64,000 nt of DNA from NCBI GenBank assembly GCA_963989245.1, contig OZ022341.1, forward strand, positions 57,789,128 through 57,853,127. Direction: 5' to 3'. Within the stretch, counting starts at the first letter, position 1. Each line of letters opens with the position of its first letter. The notes below the pieces were generated by a model that made no database searches, had not been told where the DNA came from, and was given only the letters and a program-made list of their open reading frames with translations. This DNA is from Nansenia antarctica (lineage: Eukaryota; Chordata; Actinopteri; Argentiniformes; Microstomatidae). The position numbers and the translations under genes were made by a program. This document shows positions 45,901-58,700 of this stretch, piece after piece.

Positions 45901-48900
45901 AAACACTTGTGTGACCAGAGATCGAAATTGCATTTCGGCGTCGTTTTGTCGTCGTGTAGCCTAGGAAGGTGATAGAAACAACAATATTTCAGTGCTGTAT
46001 TTCTAGGAAAAGAGGGAATGAACATCAGTTCATCAGGGGATGAAGGTTGCAGAGAGGAGTGAGGCAGGTGTTTGAATTTGCCCTCCTTGACATATTTGTA
46101 TTTTTTAATTTTAGATCCAAGGCTACATAGGGGAAATTCCAGTCAGATTTGAGGTTTGAGGGCTTGTTTGAATTGGAAGGAGGGAGGTCTTGAGAGAAAT
46201 AAATGGATTTGGAGAGAAAGAGACATACATGTACATACATTACAAAGAGCTTTTGTGTAATGCTGTGCAGAGGCGCAAGTGCTGCTGATCTGAGTTATGG
46301 CTTCATGCTGTAATAAGGATTTGAACCTTGAATTCCCTGCAATATCGCCTCTAGCCGCATCAAAGAGCACCCCCCTAACCCAATATCCAGGAGAACATAT
46401 TACTTCTGTAGCTTCTGTTGTGGTTTAATATTTAACAGCATTGATAAATGTCCCCTGGCCATGGTGTATCATGGGGGAACAACACCTCCCTAAAAAACCT
46501 ACTGATCAGGAAGATGAAAGGAAAACAGGCAGCTTGGTCTACAAGGGGGACACAATGCTTATCACCTGTAGGGATTAAAAAGATCAGAGCTGAGGAAAGA
46601 GAATGCAGTCTTTGAGAATAATGCAGAACAATGTCCGTGTTTTTCTGCAAGTATTTGCCATTCGATTTTGGTGACACTAACTAATTTTGGTGACACTAAC
46701 CTGACCTCTAACCATTTACTCAGTATAGAGATTCTTACTCTCACAAGAGATGGTCCATCTCTCTCGGAATTGCTTGAGATATCAAAATATGTTACAACAC
46801 AGACAAGTAGGAATTGTTTGGACAGATGTTGTCATGGATCAGAGAGCAGCTTCTCAGGAACTCAGAGCACTTTGGGTCATAAGCATAGAACCTACCTTTG
46901 CTGAGATATGAAATTTTCAGTCGTCGCACACAGGTAAAAAAAAAAAAAGTTGCAGAGCTTAATGCACAGATTAATTAACACCCAAAGACAGGTCCCTGTA
47001 TGTGCGACTGTATGACTATGTTTTGGGGGAAGCTTTTATTTTATTTTACATTCACTACCTTTATATTGCTATAGATTTATTTATATGATTTCTTCTGCAC
47101 TGTTATCCATTCACAAAGAGCTTAAAGGGTCTGGCTCCCGCCCATGCGGTCCCCATGACGAGGGTCATGGCTGCGGGTGGTATGATCTAGCAGCCCCCAT
47201 CCAGCTGGGACCACAGCTCCACGTGCATGTCTGCCAAGAAGCCTGTCATTCTGTGTGATGGAAGAGCATCAACATCTCATCTGAAGATCCCGTTGCCATG
47301 ACAATAAAGTTCTTGCAGTGCAGTGGATATTTTAGTTTTTTTGGTGGAGGAGCTATTGGGTGCATTGGACATGCTCTGCTAAGCAAGAACACTCTATCAG
47401 CAACAGTGAGATCTTTTAGTTGAACTGGAAAAGACAGCCACTTCAATTCATACTAAAACTGATGATTGGCTCTCTTGAAAATGGTGATTGATGTCATTTA
47501 AATATCTTACAAAAAACATGCTGTTGCCACCATGGCTCTCTTCTAAACATTGTTCTCAATCATGAAAATAATTCCTGTGCTTCAGCTTAGATACATGTTT
47601 TCCTCATTGTGTGTGTCATGCAACCACTCATCCGAATCCTCTGTGGTTGTCATGCCAACAACATATCCAAGGCGGTTTGATAAGGGAAGGATCAACATGC
47701 ATGCATGTTTGAAGAAAGGGAGTTGGGAGATAGCCTGCCTCACCCTGGTGTCTCTCCTGCTCAATGGTACCTGTAGGTCAGGTGAGGATTTCGGTGTGGA
47801 CAGAAACAGATAGGAGCTCACAGGACCATGACTCCCAATAAGCCCCTTGTTCAAATCTGAGGCACACTGTTGCCTTCTAAGCAGGATCACTCTCTGTCTC
47901 TGACATCCAAACATCTCCAACTGAATTGTCAAGTAGCCATATGGCGAAGGCAATACTTCTCCCTGCCCTGGTGGGAATGTTTGGCATGGGAACAAAGGCC
48001 ATACATAAAGAATACAATGAACATACATTTACAATGAATACGATGACTTATATTTTCAAATCATAATTATATTCAAGAGTATAACTTATTATTAATGGAA
48101 GGTCTATTTTGATACATCCCTCGAGTACTGATGTCTTAGTAGTTGACTTTTAGTTCAAGAATATAAACTTGTATGTGGCTCTCCATTTTTCAGTCTGATG
48201 GGGGATCTTAAAATGATACAATTTGTCACTTTGACTGAAGATTCATAAAAGCGGGAAAATGACATGCATGACAAGGTTTGGAAAGGCAACATCATCAATT
48301 TATATGTGCTAGGGGTGACTTGTGGTGCTCATTCAACTGAGAAAACATGACTTTATTGCAGCTCATATAAATTGACAGAGAACTGTCAGACCCTAGTGCT
48401 GATTTGCACTTTCCATACTTGAGCGCATTGGCTTCCATATTTCACTCATATCCTAACTCTTTGCTCGGATCCATTTGACTTGCAGACTCTGAAATCATAT
48501 TTCAACAGAAATAACATCAATTAACTGAGAACGATGTCCTCTGGTGCAGGACTTTGACCATAAAACACAGCTGTGTCAAAAGATAGTGCAAGGGTCAAAG
48601 AGGGCCAACACATTGATACATGACTACTTCAAAGTGTTGAATCAGGAAAGTAGGCATGTTTTGTTTTGAGGTACTAATAATATCATGGGATTTGGTGCAT
48701 AAAGATAATTGATAAACCATATTATTGGTCTCTTTATATGTGTGCTATATATGTATATCTTAACTGTACCTTGAAGTTTGTTTTGATCAACCCTGAAATG
48801 ATAGGCCTATTACAGGTTTTGACATAGTTTGAAACAAAGTTGTTTAACACACATAACTGCATATGCAAAATCATTGTATGATATAACTGTATTTGCCTAG

Positions 48901-49252
48901 AGATATTCTGGGGGACTACAGCAGGCTGGTGCTTTAATCACAGGATGTGAGAAGCTATAATTTGTCATGTACTGAACATGGAACTAGAGCTGCAGAAGCA
49001 TAAATATAGCATGCATGACTGTATTGTGATTATTTATGGGTGCACCAGATTTCTGATTTTGTGCTTTTATGGTTATTTTGGTACTTTTCCCAGCTTTGGA
49101 TTTGTATGCAACATGTATGCAACAATAATTTTCAATCTCAGGGGACAATATGTGCACATTAACTTGATACTGGCAAAACACTAATGCATCAGTTCATACT
49201 CAGCTTAAGTCAGAGGAACAAATTGGAATGTGATCATAAGTTTTGATGGCAA
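42996..49252. other. Intergenic, no gene or named repeat recognised
   Basis: Six kilobases of unique-looking AT-rich DNA between rngtt and cnr1. Open frames are short and shadow one another across strands. The region could hold regulatory elements for cnr1, but none can be shown from a single sequence. Confidence 0.5.
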
Positions 49253-49545
49253 CCCAGCAAGCACAAAGACGTTATAAAGACGTCATGATGACGTCTTTCA
49301 GAGACGTCCAGGACTAGGCCAGATCACATGTCGTTTAGGGGATTTTTATGACGTCTTTTCTAGGACATCATCTCAACGACTTTTTGCTGACCTAAAACAG
49401 CCGGTTGTATTCGGGTCATTAAAAAGTCGTTGAGATGAGGTCCTTGCAAAGACGTCATAAAAATCCCCCAAACAACATGTGATCTGGCCTAATCCTGGAT
49501 GTCTCTGAAAGACGTCATCACAACGTCTTTATAACATCTTTATAT
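49253..49545. mobile_element. Palindromic MITE-like block rich in GACGT
   Basis: Starts CCCAGCAAGCACAAAGACG. Long imperfect inverted arms pair gacgttataaagacgtcatg with gacgtcatcacaacgtcttt. Further in, ggccagatcacatg pairs with catgtgatctggcc, and gacatcatctcaacgacttt with aaagtcgttgagatgaggtc. The outer CCCAGCAAGCAC is not repeated inverted at 49545 but is found inverted at 55749-55760. Confidence 0.75.
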
Positions 49546-49559
49546 ATCAATTCCTATGT

Positions 49560-50300
49560 ACTAGTGATGTTACGCTCAATGCAGTAGTCACGACACGGCG
49601 TCGATCTTTCGACGCAATGTGCGTCGATACAAATGTATCGATGCTAGCGTCAATTTGGCAAAAACCATGTGATTACTCGAACGAAGCTTCGTACGTCACA
49701 CAAGCACCTCTGACCGGTGTGTCAATCATTCCGCAAACGAGGCAGTGTTCCAAGTTTCGTACTGCATAAAATAACGTTGAACTAACATACGGACGCTAGA
49801 CAGAATACATTTATTGACAGAGACAGAGAAATAGACAGGAGATCGGTAGATATTGATAGATAGATAGAGAACATAGAAAGATAGTCATAGATCGTGCTGC
49901 TCTCTTTCAAGCTGAACAAAATGAGTTTTATGACACTCAATGGCAAAGTCTTTTTCCTTAAGATATTTCTTAATTGAAATGGGGTGATATTCTGAGTCAG
50001 ATCAGCCTAGACATGATATGACTTGATCTAGCCACTATCAGGGTCCATCCCTGCTGCTCTCTTTCAAGCTGAAGAAATTATCAAAATGAGTTTTATTAAC
50101 ACATCAGCTTGTAAATCAGCGCTAATTTGTGTTTCCGGTGTTACACAATAAGTGCTGGTCGGAAAATAGCTATTTTAACCTCAATTACAACCATTTAGTT
50201 ATTTCAGTGGCAACGTCTTTTTCTGTAAAAAAAAATAATAATAATTTAAATAGGGTGATATTCTGGGCCAGATACTAACTAGTCATGATATAATAATAAT
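49560..50300. repeat. Repeat-like region with imperfect internal duplication
   Basis: A CG-rich block at 49580-49720 (cgtcgat, cgacgcaatgtgcgtcgat) looks like a DNA-transposon end. A block at 49895-50025 (gctgctctctttcaagctga, then gggtgatattctg) recurs at 50052-50290 with about 118 extra bases inserted in the second copy. Origin unknown. Confidence 0.5.
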
Positions 50301-52896
50301 ATAATATAATTAAATCATGCTGACCTGAAGGTAGTACTACCCAAGTTCTATCAGCATGTTAAATGTGCAACAAGAGGAGATAACACACTGGACAAGGTAT
50401 ACACCAACATCAAGCTTGCTTACAAAGCCAGACCGCTAGCTCATCTAGGCATGTCTGACCACGTGTCCATCCTCCTGATCCCAGCCTACACTCCCATGAG
50501 GAAAAGTGCTCCCATCACCACTAAGACTGTCAGAACCTGGCCAGCAGGGTCCGCCCCACTGCAGATCTGCCTGAATGACACCTCATGGCAGGAATATGAG
50601 CATGAGGACCTGGAACAGTTCACGTCGTCGGTTCTGAACCACATAGTGAACTGCACCAATTCAGCCACCGTGGACAAACGTGTCCGGGTCTACCCCAACA
50701 CGAAGCCATGGATGACTGAGAAGGTCCGAAAACTGCTCAAGGAGAGGGACAACGCCTTCTCAGCGAAGGACACACTGCTGTACAGCACAAACAGGGCCAA
50801 CCTAAACCGTGGCATCCGGGAGGCCAAGGCAGACCACAGAGAGAAGATTGAGGAATGCTTCCTGAGCAACGACTCCAGGCGGGTGTGGCAGGGGGTTCAG
50901 CACATGACAAACTTCAGAGCCAACAGGCTCACAGCCGCGGAGGACGACCCCCTGCTGGCGGAAGAGCTGAACACCTTCTACGCCCGGTTCGACGAGGGGC
51001 GAACGGAGGTAACCACAACACAAACACCACTCTCTCCAGCTCTCAGCAGCCTCACCCTTACAGAGCATGAAGTGAGACGCGTGCTGAAAGCGGTGGACCC
51101 CAGAAAAGCCTCAGGGCCGGATGGCGTCCTGGGACGGGTGCTGAGGGACTGCGCCGACCAGCTGGCCGGGGTTTTCACCAACATCTTCAACCAGTCCCTG
51201 TCCCAGGCCACCATCCCACCCTGCCTGAAAACCTCAACAATCATCCCAGTCCCGAAGAAAAGCACGGTGAGCTGCCTAAACGACTACCGCCCGGTGGCAC
51301 TCACACCAATCATCATGAAGTGCTTCGAGAAACTGGTCCGGGCCCACATAGTCACACGCCTCCCGCCCAACCTGGATCCATACCAGTTCGCCTACAGAGC
51401 CCACAGGTCCACAGAGGACGCCATCGCGACGACTCTCCACTCCACTCCACTCTTTCCCACCTGGAGGGGGGGAACAGCTACGCGAGACTGCTCTTTGTGG
51501 ACTTCAGCTCTGCCTTCAACACCATCCTTCCAGACAGGCTAGTGACCAAACTACTAGACCTGGGACTATCACACTCCATCTGTGCATGGATCAAGGACTT
51601 CCTGTCTGACCGCCCCCAGAGGGTGCGGGTGGGCTCCCACACCTTCACAGCCCTCAGACTCAGCACTGGGTCCCCCCAGGGCTGCGTGCTAAGCCCCATC
51701 CTCTATAACCTCTACACCTACGACTTCACCCCCGTCCACCCCAGCAACTCCATCATAAAGTTTGCAGACGACACCACCGTGGTGGGCTGCATCTCGGGGG
51801 GGACGAGGCGGCGTACAGGGATGAGGTGGAGCAGCTGGGCAAGCTGTGCAAGGTTAACAACCTGCTGCTGAACCAGTCAAAGACCCAGAAAATCATTGTG
51901 GACTTCAGGAGGAAGAAATCTGAGGTCCAGCCCCTGCTCGTCGATGGAGGGAGCGTGGAGAGAGTCTCAACCAGAGGCGGATTTAGGATTGTAGGTGATC
52001 CGGGGCTTAGCCCAGAGGGAGAATCTAATGTGCGCGCGGAGCGCGCCGGAAAAAATTGCCTTCAACCTTCAACTTACCACCACCTTAAAGCGGACAAAAG
52101 GCTGTATTACAAAATAGACAGTAAACACACACACACACACGTCAGTCACCATCATTTATATTTGTATAGAATTACAGAATTGATGGGCTGAGGCTAGTTA
52201 TGTTACAGTATGTATATCAGGGCAGACTCTGTGCTCACCACTTATATTGTATTGATTGTCTTGTCCTGTGTTATATGACGATATATTACATGTATTGTTG
52301 GCCTGTGTATAGTAGTGAAATCAAATTCCCCCTGGGACATTAAACAAACTTAGTTAGTTAGCGTTACATCTTAGGATAGATTTGAGTCATGTTCTGTATA
52401 CATACATACTACCATAAGGGCATACTTAATGTGGTTACTTCATGTTTACTAGCTGTAACATTAACGTTACATCATTCTTTTTCACTTGTTACTCAGTCAA
52501 CCAGAGTGCAGATATCAAAGACTATCAGCCTGTTATTCACTTTATTTGTGTATTATCCTTTGTTTGATTTCTTACCATGTACCGTAACAGTACCTTGCTA
52601 TGTTTCAGTTTCATTATAACATAACGTTATGTTATGATAGCCAGCAAACCGGCATTAGCAAACCGGAAAAGTAGTGTCAGTGAGTCAGTCACCTTTCTAA
52701 TAAGATTCACAAACCTGAAACATCATCTATGTCATCACTGCTGGTGATGTCATTGTTGTCAGCTGCTGAAACTGCTGCTGCAACAGTTCTTGGTGCTTGT
52801 TTTGTTGAAAAAACTTTCAGATATCCATCCTTACAATTTTGCAAGTCAGGCACTGATTGAGATCACTTCTTCTTCAGGGCAGGGCAGGCTACGCAG

Positions 52897-54612
52897 CAGG
52901 GGCGGCGCTAGGGGGTGGCTACTTGGGCTCAAGCCCCGGATGTTTTCTGAAAAGCCCCGAATGTTTTACTTTAAAAAAAAAAAAAAACGTGAGTAACGTG
53001 CAGTACCGGAGTCCAACAGAGAGGCAGCAGCTGCGCGACATTAGCCTGCGTACTGCGTAGCCTGCCCTGCCCTGAAGAAGAAGTTCTCATTCAGTGCCTG
53101 ACTTGCAAAATTGTAAGGATGGATATCCCAAAGTTGTTTTCAACAAAACAAGCGCCAAGAACTGTTGCAGCAGCAGTATCAGCAGCTGACAACAATAACA
53201 TCACCAGCAGTGATGACATAGATGATGTTTCAGGTTTGTGAATCTTATTAGAAAGGGGACTGACTCACTGACGCTAGCTGGCTATCATAACATAACGTTA
53301 TGTTATAATGAAAATGAAACATAGCAAGGTACTGTTACGGTACATGGTAAGAAATCAAACAAAGGATAATACTTATACAAATAAAGTGAATAACAGGCTG
53401 ATAGTCTTTGATATCTGCACTCTGGTTGACTGAGTGAAAAAGAATGATGTAACGTTAATGTTACAGCTAGTAAACATGGAGTAACCACATTAAGTATGCC
53501 CTTATGGTAGTATGTATGTATACAGAACATGACTCAAATATGTCCTAAGATGTAACGCTAACTAACTAAGTTTGTTTAATGTCCCAGGGGGGATTTGATT
53601 TCACAGTACTATACACAGGCCAACAATACATGTAATATATCGTCATATAACACAGGACAAGACAATCAATACAATATAAGTGGTGAGCACAGAGTGTGAG
53701 AGAAAATTATTATATGTAATAAGCTACATTTAAGAACCAAACATCATCTTGGGTTGAATGTCTGCAGCGGGCTGTAGAAGATGATTTCCTGTTGTCACAC
53801 AATAGAACCAGTTTCTCTACTTGAAGCTTGACATGGGCTAAGACAATAGACACATTTACATGATTACAAAGACCTGATTGCCCTACCATCTAGAGCAGTT
53901 TTGGACCTTTGTGTTGCCCCAGACCCAGTACTCTAAGACCAGACTGAACCAGTTGTGGCTATTGTGTCCCGTTTTCACCTTTGTCTCCCTGGGAGAAAGT
54001 GGGGGCCGGTTCCCCCCTAGCCTTCATCAGAATCATCTTCATCAATGAACAAGTCCACACCCATTGCTCATGATTGGTCTAAACCTCACCTGAGGGCGGA
54101 CCCCTTACCTAAAGGTACCTGTTTGTATAAATACTGAGATGAAATGAATGATCTTTACTTTTACGAGGAACTTTCACTGTTAAGACCTGTCTGACGTGCT
54201 TGTAAACTTCCTCCTTCTGCAGAAGATTATTAAATATCTTTTCTTATACATCTTGAAACGAAACAGGCTGCCATTATTGAATAATTTACTCTAACAAGTG
54301 TCTGCCCTGATATACATACTGTAACATAACTAGCCTCAGCCCATCAATTATGTAATTCTTTACAAATATAAATGATGGTGACTGACAGGGGGAGCTACGT
54401 GTGCTGACCTCCCTCTGTGCCCAGAACCACCACAATTAGTTTGCTTCATTAAAGGGTGTGAATGTATATGTGTTCTCCAGTGCCTTTTGTCCGCTTTAAG
54501 GTGGTGGTAAGTTGAAGGTTGAAGGCAAAATTTGTCTGCGCGCTCTGCGCGCACATTATATTCTCCCTCTGGGCTAAGCCCCGGATCTACTGCGATCCTA
54601 AATCCGCCCCTG
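52897..54612 (+). mobile_element. Non-autonomous hAT element X, same family as Y, inserted inside Y in opposite orientation
   Basis: An exact 8-bp duplication ctacgcag lies at 52889-52896 and 54613-54620. Starts CAGGGGCGGCGCTAGG and ends aatccgcccctg. About 1.1 kb without the solo LTR. A relic first exon at 53120-53235 reads MDIPKLFSTKQAPRTVAAAV, then SAADNNNITSSDDIDDVS, before a GT donor (gtttgt). This resembles the start of TTF-type hAT transposases (inference). Together X and Y create an inverted repeat of over 900 bp per arm, centred near 52960. Confidence 0.88.
53697..54296 (+). mobile_element. Solo LTR of a retrovirus-like element
   Basis: A 600-bp unit begins TGAGAGAAAATTATT and ends aataatttactctaaca, so it has TG...CA ends and short inverted termini. 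It is flanked by agtg (53693-53696 and 54297-54300). A TATA-like tataaata lies near 54127 and an ATTAAA signal near 54229, the order expected for U3-R-U5. No internal coding region remains, so it is a solo LTR left by recombination. Whether the parent was an endogenous retrovirus or a Gypsy element cannot be settled here. Confidence 0.72.
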
Positions 54613-55760
54613 CTACGCAGTACGCAGGCTAATGTCGCGCAGCTGCTGCCTCTCTGTTGAACTCCGGTACTGCACGTTACTCACGAGAGTTTTTTTATTT
54701 TTTATTTTTTTTGAAAAGTAAAACATTCGGGGCTTTTCAGAAAACATCCGGGGCTTGAGCCCAAGTAGCCACCCCCTAGCGCCGCCCCTGGTCTCAACCC
54801 TCCGATTCCTGGGGGTGCACATTCAGGATGACCTGTCCTGGAAGACCAACACAGCAGCCATCATCAAGAAGGCACAACAGCGAGTCCTCAGGAAATACCA
54901 CCTCAAACAGGAGCTGCTTGTGACCTTCTACCGCTGCACAGTGGAGAGCATCCTCACCTACTGCATCTGCGTGTGGTTCTCCAGCTGCACAGCCGCAGAG
55001 AGGAAAGCACTACAGAGAGTCGTGAGATCGGCCCAGAAGATCATCGGCGCCCCCCTCCCCTCTCTGGAAGAGCTGTACAACACACGCTGCCTCAGGAAGG
55101 CCTCCAAGATCTCCAGAGACCCATCCCACCCTGGGAACGAACACTTTGTTCGGCTGCCCTCGGGCAGGCGGTTCAGGACCATGTCCGCAAGGACAAATAG
55201 ACTGAAGCTCAGCTTCTACCCTAGGGCCATTCAGGCCCTGAACACAGCAAAGACCTAGGTTCTAGGCCCTGGACAATCTAGACAATTTGATGGCAGCTAC
55301 TAGATTGTAATCAAGTGCAATACTGAAACACAACTGTGAACATTTCAAACATGCAAACTGCGACACTTTAAATGAATGTGCAATAATACTATGTGCAATA
55401 TGACAACCCTCGTGCACATAAGGTTCAGAGATAGGAAATGTTAGGATATTTACAACATAGCATAGAGTACAGCACAGTGTTTTATTTGTATAGTATAGTA
55501 TAGTGGATAGTGTATATAGCCTTTATTTATGTAAACCAGCTCTTTTCCCTTCTTGTTTTTAGTTTAAAAAAAATCCTAGCACCAGGGGAGCCCCCCCTCA
55601 CAAATTTCGTTGTATGGTACCTGTACTATATTAATGACAATAAAGACCATTCATTCATTCATTCATTCATTCATATAACATGATCTGGCCGTTATCGGGC
55701 TGGTCCGAATTAGTTATCGGGCTGGTCCGAATTCATCCGGGTCCGTCGGTGCTTGCTGGG

Positions 55761-58700
55761 AATGGAACCATTATACACTGTTCCAGATAATGTGCTGCTC
55801 AATTTGGAGGTCAGCGCTTGTCTTTCTCTTTCCTCATGAGGATAAAGTGGAGCGAGGCAGGTTCCATGGCTCAGATCAAGAGGTAATGTAATTCCTTCTA
55901 TAAGAGTGAAACAAGGTTTGGGGTTATGCAAGCGCCTGAGACAGATTTTATATGTCAAAGCCTCAGTTAGGCCTTGAGATTGATGAGATACTTACTGATG
56001 CATTAGGAGGTTGGCACGGTGGAATATATAAAGAATATTTCGCTGTAAGTTTCAGCTCCTCTGGCACAGAGAGGTTGAGACAAACTAGGGAATGGTAAGA
56101 CTGTACAACACAGCAGAGCACCAGTGCAGATGCCAATGGGAAATGTAGTTGATTTGAGAGAGAGACTTTCCTAATGGGAAAGCCTGACATCCCACTATGA
56201 TTGTTGTCCACTAAAGGTATTTCCTAGAGCTTTTTGAGATGGTATGAGATGTATCCTGGTGACAGAGCCAGCACTTGTCTTTGCACTGTGGGTCAACATT
56301 TGAGCCTTTCAACAGAATTAAATGTGATGTATCATATATGATACCCAGATGGCAATGTGCTTTGCTTGCATCAATGTTCACCATCTGATAGAAGAATGTC
56401 AAGGAGTATATAAACAGTCAGTGTTTTCTCATTCACGATGCTGTTCCACAACATAAAGGTTTAACAGTTTGTATCCAAGAAGTCTGTTTAAGTGGGATGG
56501 GGTGATATAAGCATTGTAGATGATCTAGCAGTGCAGACAGAGCTGTACAAGCCTCAGAGGACTGCATTTGTTCAGAACAGAACAGAGAGGCTGAAGATTA
56601 CCCTGCATCTGTGTTATGAATGCAAAACCACAGGTGACTAGAAATGTTCTGCACTTTCAAAAATGTTCGATGAAAACCTAAAGAGTTTAAGGTGTTAAAA
56701 GCTCAATTATGAATTGGTAAAAAAAATGTGTCTGGTAAATGTCTGAGTCTGGAGGCTAGTACTTTTACCTTCTGGTTGGTTTCTGTGTGAAATGGAAAAA
56801 TCTACAGCAGTAAATGAGTAAAACAAGAAATAATAAACCAAACACTCATCAAGGACTGCATTTATTATCTCAGCCTGTTGCCGAAGGCCTGTCGTCTGCC
56901 GCCCGTGGCCTATTAAAACATCATTGTTAGCTGTATCGACTGTGGAGAACATTATGAACATCTCCGACAGTCCCATGGCCAAGCCACTTGAGTAATTAAA
57001 CCTGTCACAATACTAATGGAAAGCTGTGCTCTCTTTCACTGCTGAAGTGGCACAAGGCTGTCATAGCCTGCTTGCTATTGTGTTTCCGGTCTGTTTTTCA
57101 TTTATCTCCAAATGCCTACTCAATTCATACTTCCCCTGCCAGTGATGGAAATATTTTGCCCATGAATAAAAGGTTAGTCCATGACTTATAACGAGGGACA
57201 TTGAAATGATTGCAATTAAATATGGTATTAAAAATGAACCCATTCATTATCAGTTCAGAGAATATGACTGATTAATTTCTTGTAGCGTGTCAGGGCATTA
57301 TATCCATCACAGAACAACTTTCACACAGAGCATGAGTTTTCAATTTGTATGTTACCCGTAGATGAAATATAATATATGATATTATTTCATATACTCTGGC
57401 CCCTATACATATAATCCTAAATAACTAACATTTCAGTGAAAAAACACATTCATGGAGCTGTCTGGGGAGTGACAGAATTAGTATGTCTGATTAAAGACAA
57501 CAGGTAACAACAACACAAAATGAATGGTATTTAATGAGCCATAAGTTTAACCATAACTGTGCTGCATGGCATAATTCATGAACACACACTGTCTGAGCCC
57601 ACTGCTGTGCAACTGGGGTTATTTATCAAACCCAGAAAAGATCTGCTCACAGGCACTCTGCATTTACATTCAGTATGGGACATGGGCATAAGCATCCTTT
57701 GATATCAGCCATTGATATGCTTTACTTGAAACTGAACATAATGATTTAATTAAGTGATCATTCAGTGAAATAATGGATAGTATTTTTACATGTTATGCTG
57801 ATGCATTATGCAATTGGGGACCACAATAAGAGAGTGAATTTTAAGAATATTATTTGAAGGTTGTTATTGGAAAAAACTGACATTACAGAAGGAGGATTAT
57901 CAAGAAATATGGTTCCAAGGAGGGCTTTGTGAACTAAAATCGGTTTCTCTATTGTGTCAGTGCTCACTTGTTCTTGCACTTGACGGCTGCTTTGGTTGGC
58001 TATGGACTTCTATGGAGAGAGTGTTTCAGAGCACGTGATGTGGCCTGCAAAAGCGAAGCTTCATAAATGCACGTACAGAGAGACTGTCCACTACGAAAGG
58101 CGCACAGGAGAAGGCAGTAAGCAGAGGCGCTCACGAGAAGACAGCAACAAAAAGAACCAAGCGTCTAATTTAAAAAAAATCTTCTTCATCTTTTTTTCCT
58201 TTCTTTTCTTTTTTTACCACATATATGGTTAAGACAGGATTTTCTATATTAAATGTATTTGACTTTCCCTCTGGTAATAATTCTAAAGTCAGGTGTCGCG
58301 CGTATTGTAGGATTAGCCATACACTTGGATACAGTTGGTGAGGAGGGGGCGTACACCTGGTCGAACTATGTGAAGGTAAATGATTTCCTTGCATTTCAAT
58401 GACCGAGAGCAAAGAAATAAAATGTTAAGAACAGAAAATGTTTGTAGCATAAATAAAAGTCCATCTTAATGTATTTGAATACCTTTTTGTTCTGATTTAG
58501 CCATAATAATGTGTGATTAATAATGACAGTGTATTGATAAAGGTGAACAATTCCATTATGTAGTCTTACTATGGCTATATGATATTTAGTTTATATTCTT
58601 TTAAAGTCAATTCCTCATTATGTATGCTATCGCTATTATTGTAGTCTATTGCATGGCTTTTTATAGTATGAAAACTTAAACTCAACAAAGCGGATCAAAT

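Larger units (their letters stand above)
51972..54790 (-). mobile_element. Non-autonomous hAT element Y, inserted in the LINE
   Basis: An exact 8-bp duplication gtctcaac lies at 51964-51971 and 54791-54798. Ends are CAGAGGCGGATTTAGG (left, the element's 3' end) and GCCGCCCCTG (right, its 5' end). About 1.1 kb once the insertion X is removed. It carries, on the minus strand, the same short first-exon-like segment as element X (positions about 52830-52705), so both derive from one longer parent by internal deletion. Confidence 0.9.
50451..55258 (+). pseudogene. LINE endonuclease-reverse transcriptase pseudogene, interrupted
   Basis: The frame 50451-51430 carries the endonuclease end (SDHVSILLIP), a linker and the RT start (AVDPRKASGPDGVLGRVLRD; LNDYRPVALTPIIMKCFEKL; LDPYQFAYRAHRSTEDAIAT). 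One frameshift near 51440 shifts it to LLFVDFSSAFNTILPDRLV, STGSPQGCVLSPILYNLYTY and the catalytic FADD box (51761-51772). A second frameshift near 51800 precedes EQLGKLCKVNNLLLNQSKTQ and GGSVERVST. There the hAT insertion breaks it. The protein resumes at 54797 as TLRFLGVHIQDDLSWKTNTA and ends ARTNRLKLSFYPRAIQALNT before the stop near 55258. With only two frameshifts outside the insertion, it is a fairly young copy. Confidence 0.9.
50311..55672 (+). mobile_element. L2/Rex1-type LINE, 5'-truncated, carrying nested insertions
   Basis: A plus-strand non-LTR retrotransposon. It enters in the endonuclease domain (reading frames near 50311-50480, with CATRGDN and GMSDHVS) and runs through the reverse transcriptase and a 0.4-kb 3'UTR to an (attc)n tail (about 55648-55672). 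Positions 51972-54798 are foreign (nested hAT and LTR). Without them the copy is about 2.5 kb. Confidence 0.9.

Noticed and set aside
47582..48028. 148-codon minus-strand frame
   Set aside because: It overlaps a + strand frame, has no recognisable domain, no splice context and no repeat signature. Kept as unassigned.
57996..58232. 78-codon frame as an upstream cnr1 exon
   Set aside because: CB1 coding in vertebrates is in one exon starting MKS, and this frame ends in a poly-T-derived Phe run. At most it could be 5'UTR, which I cannot show.
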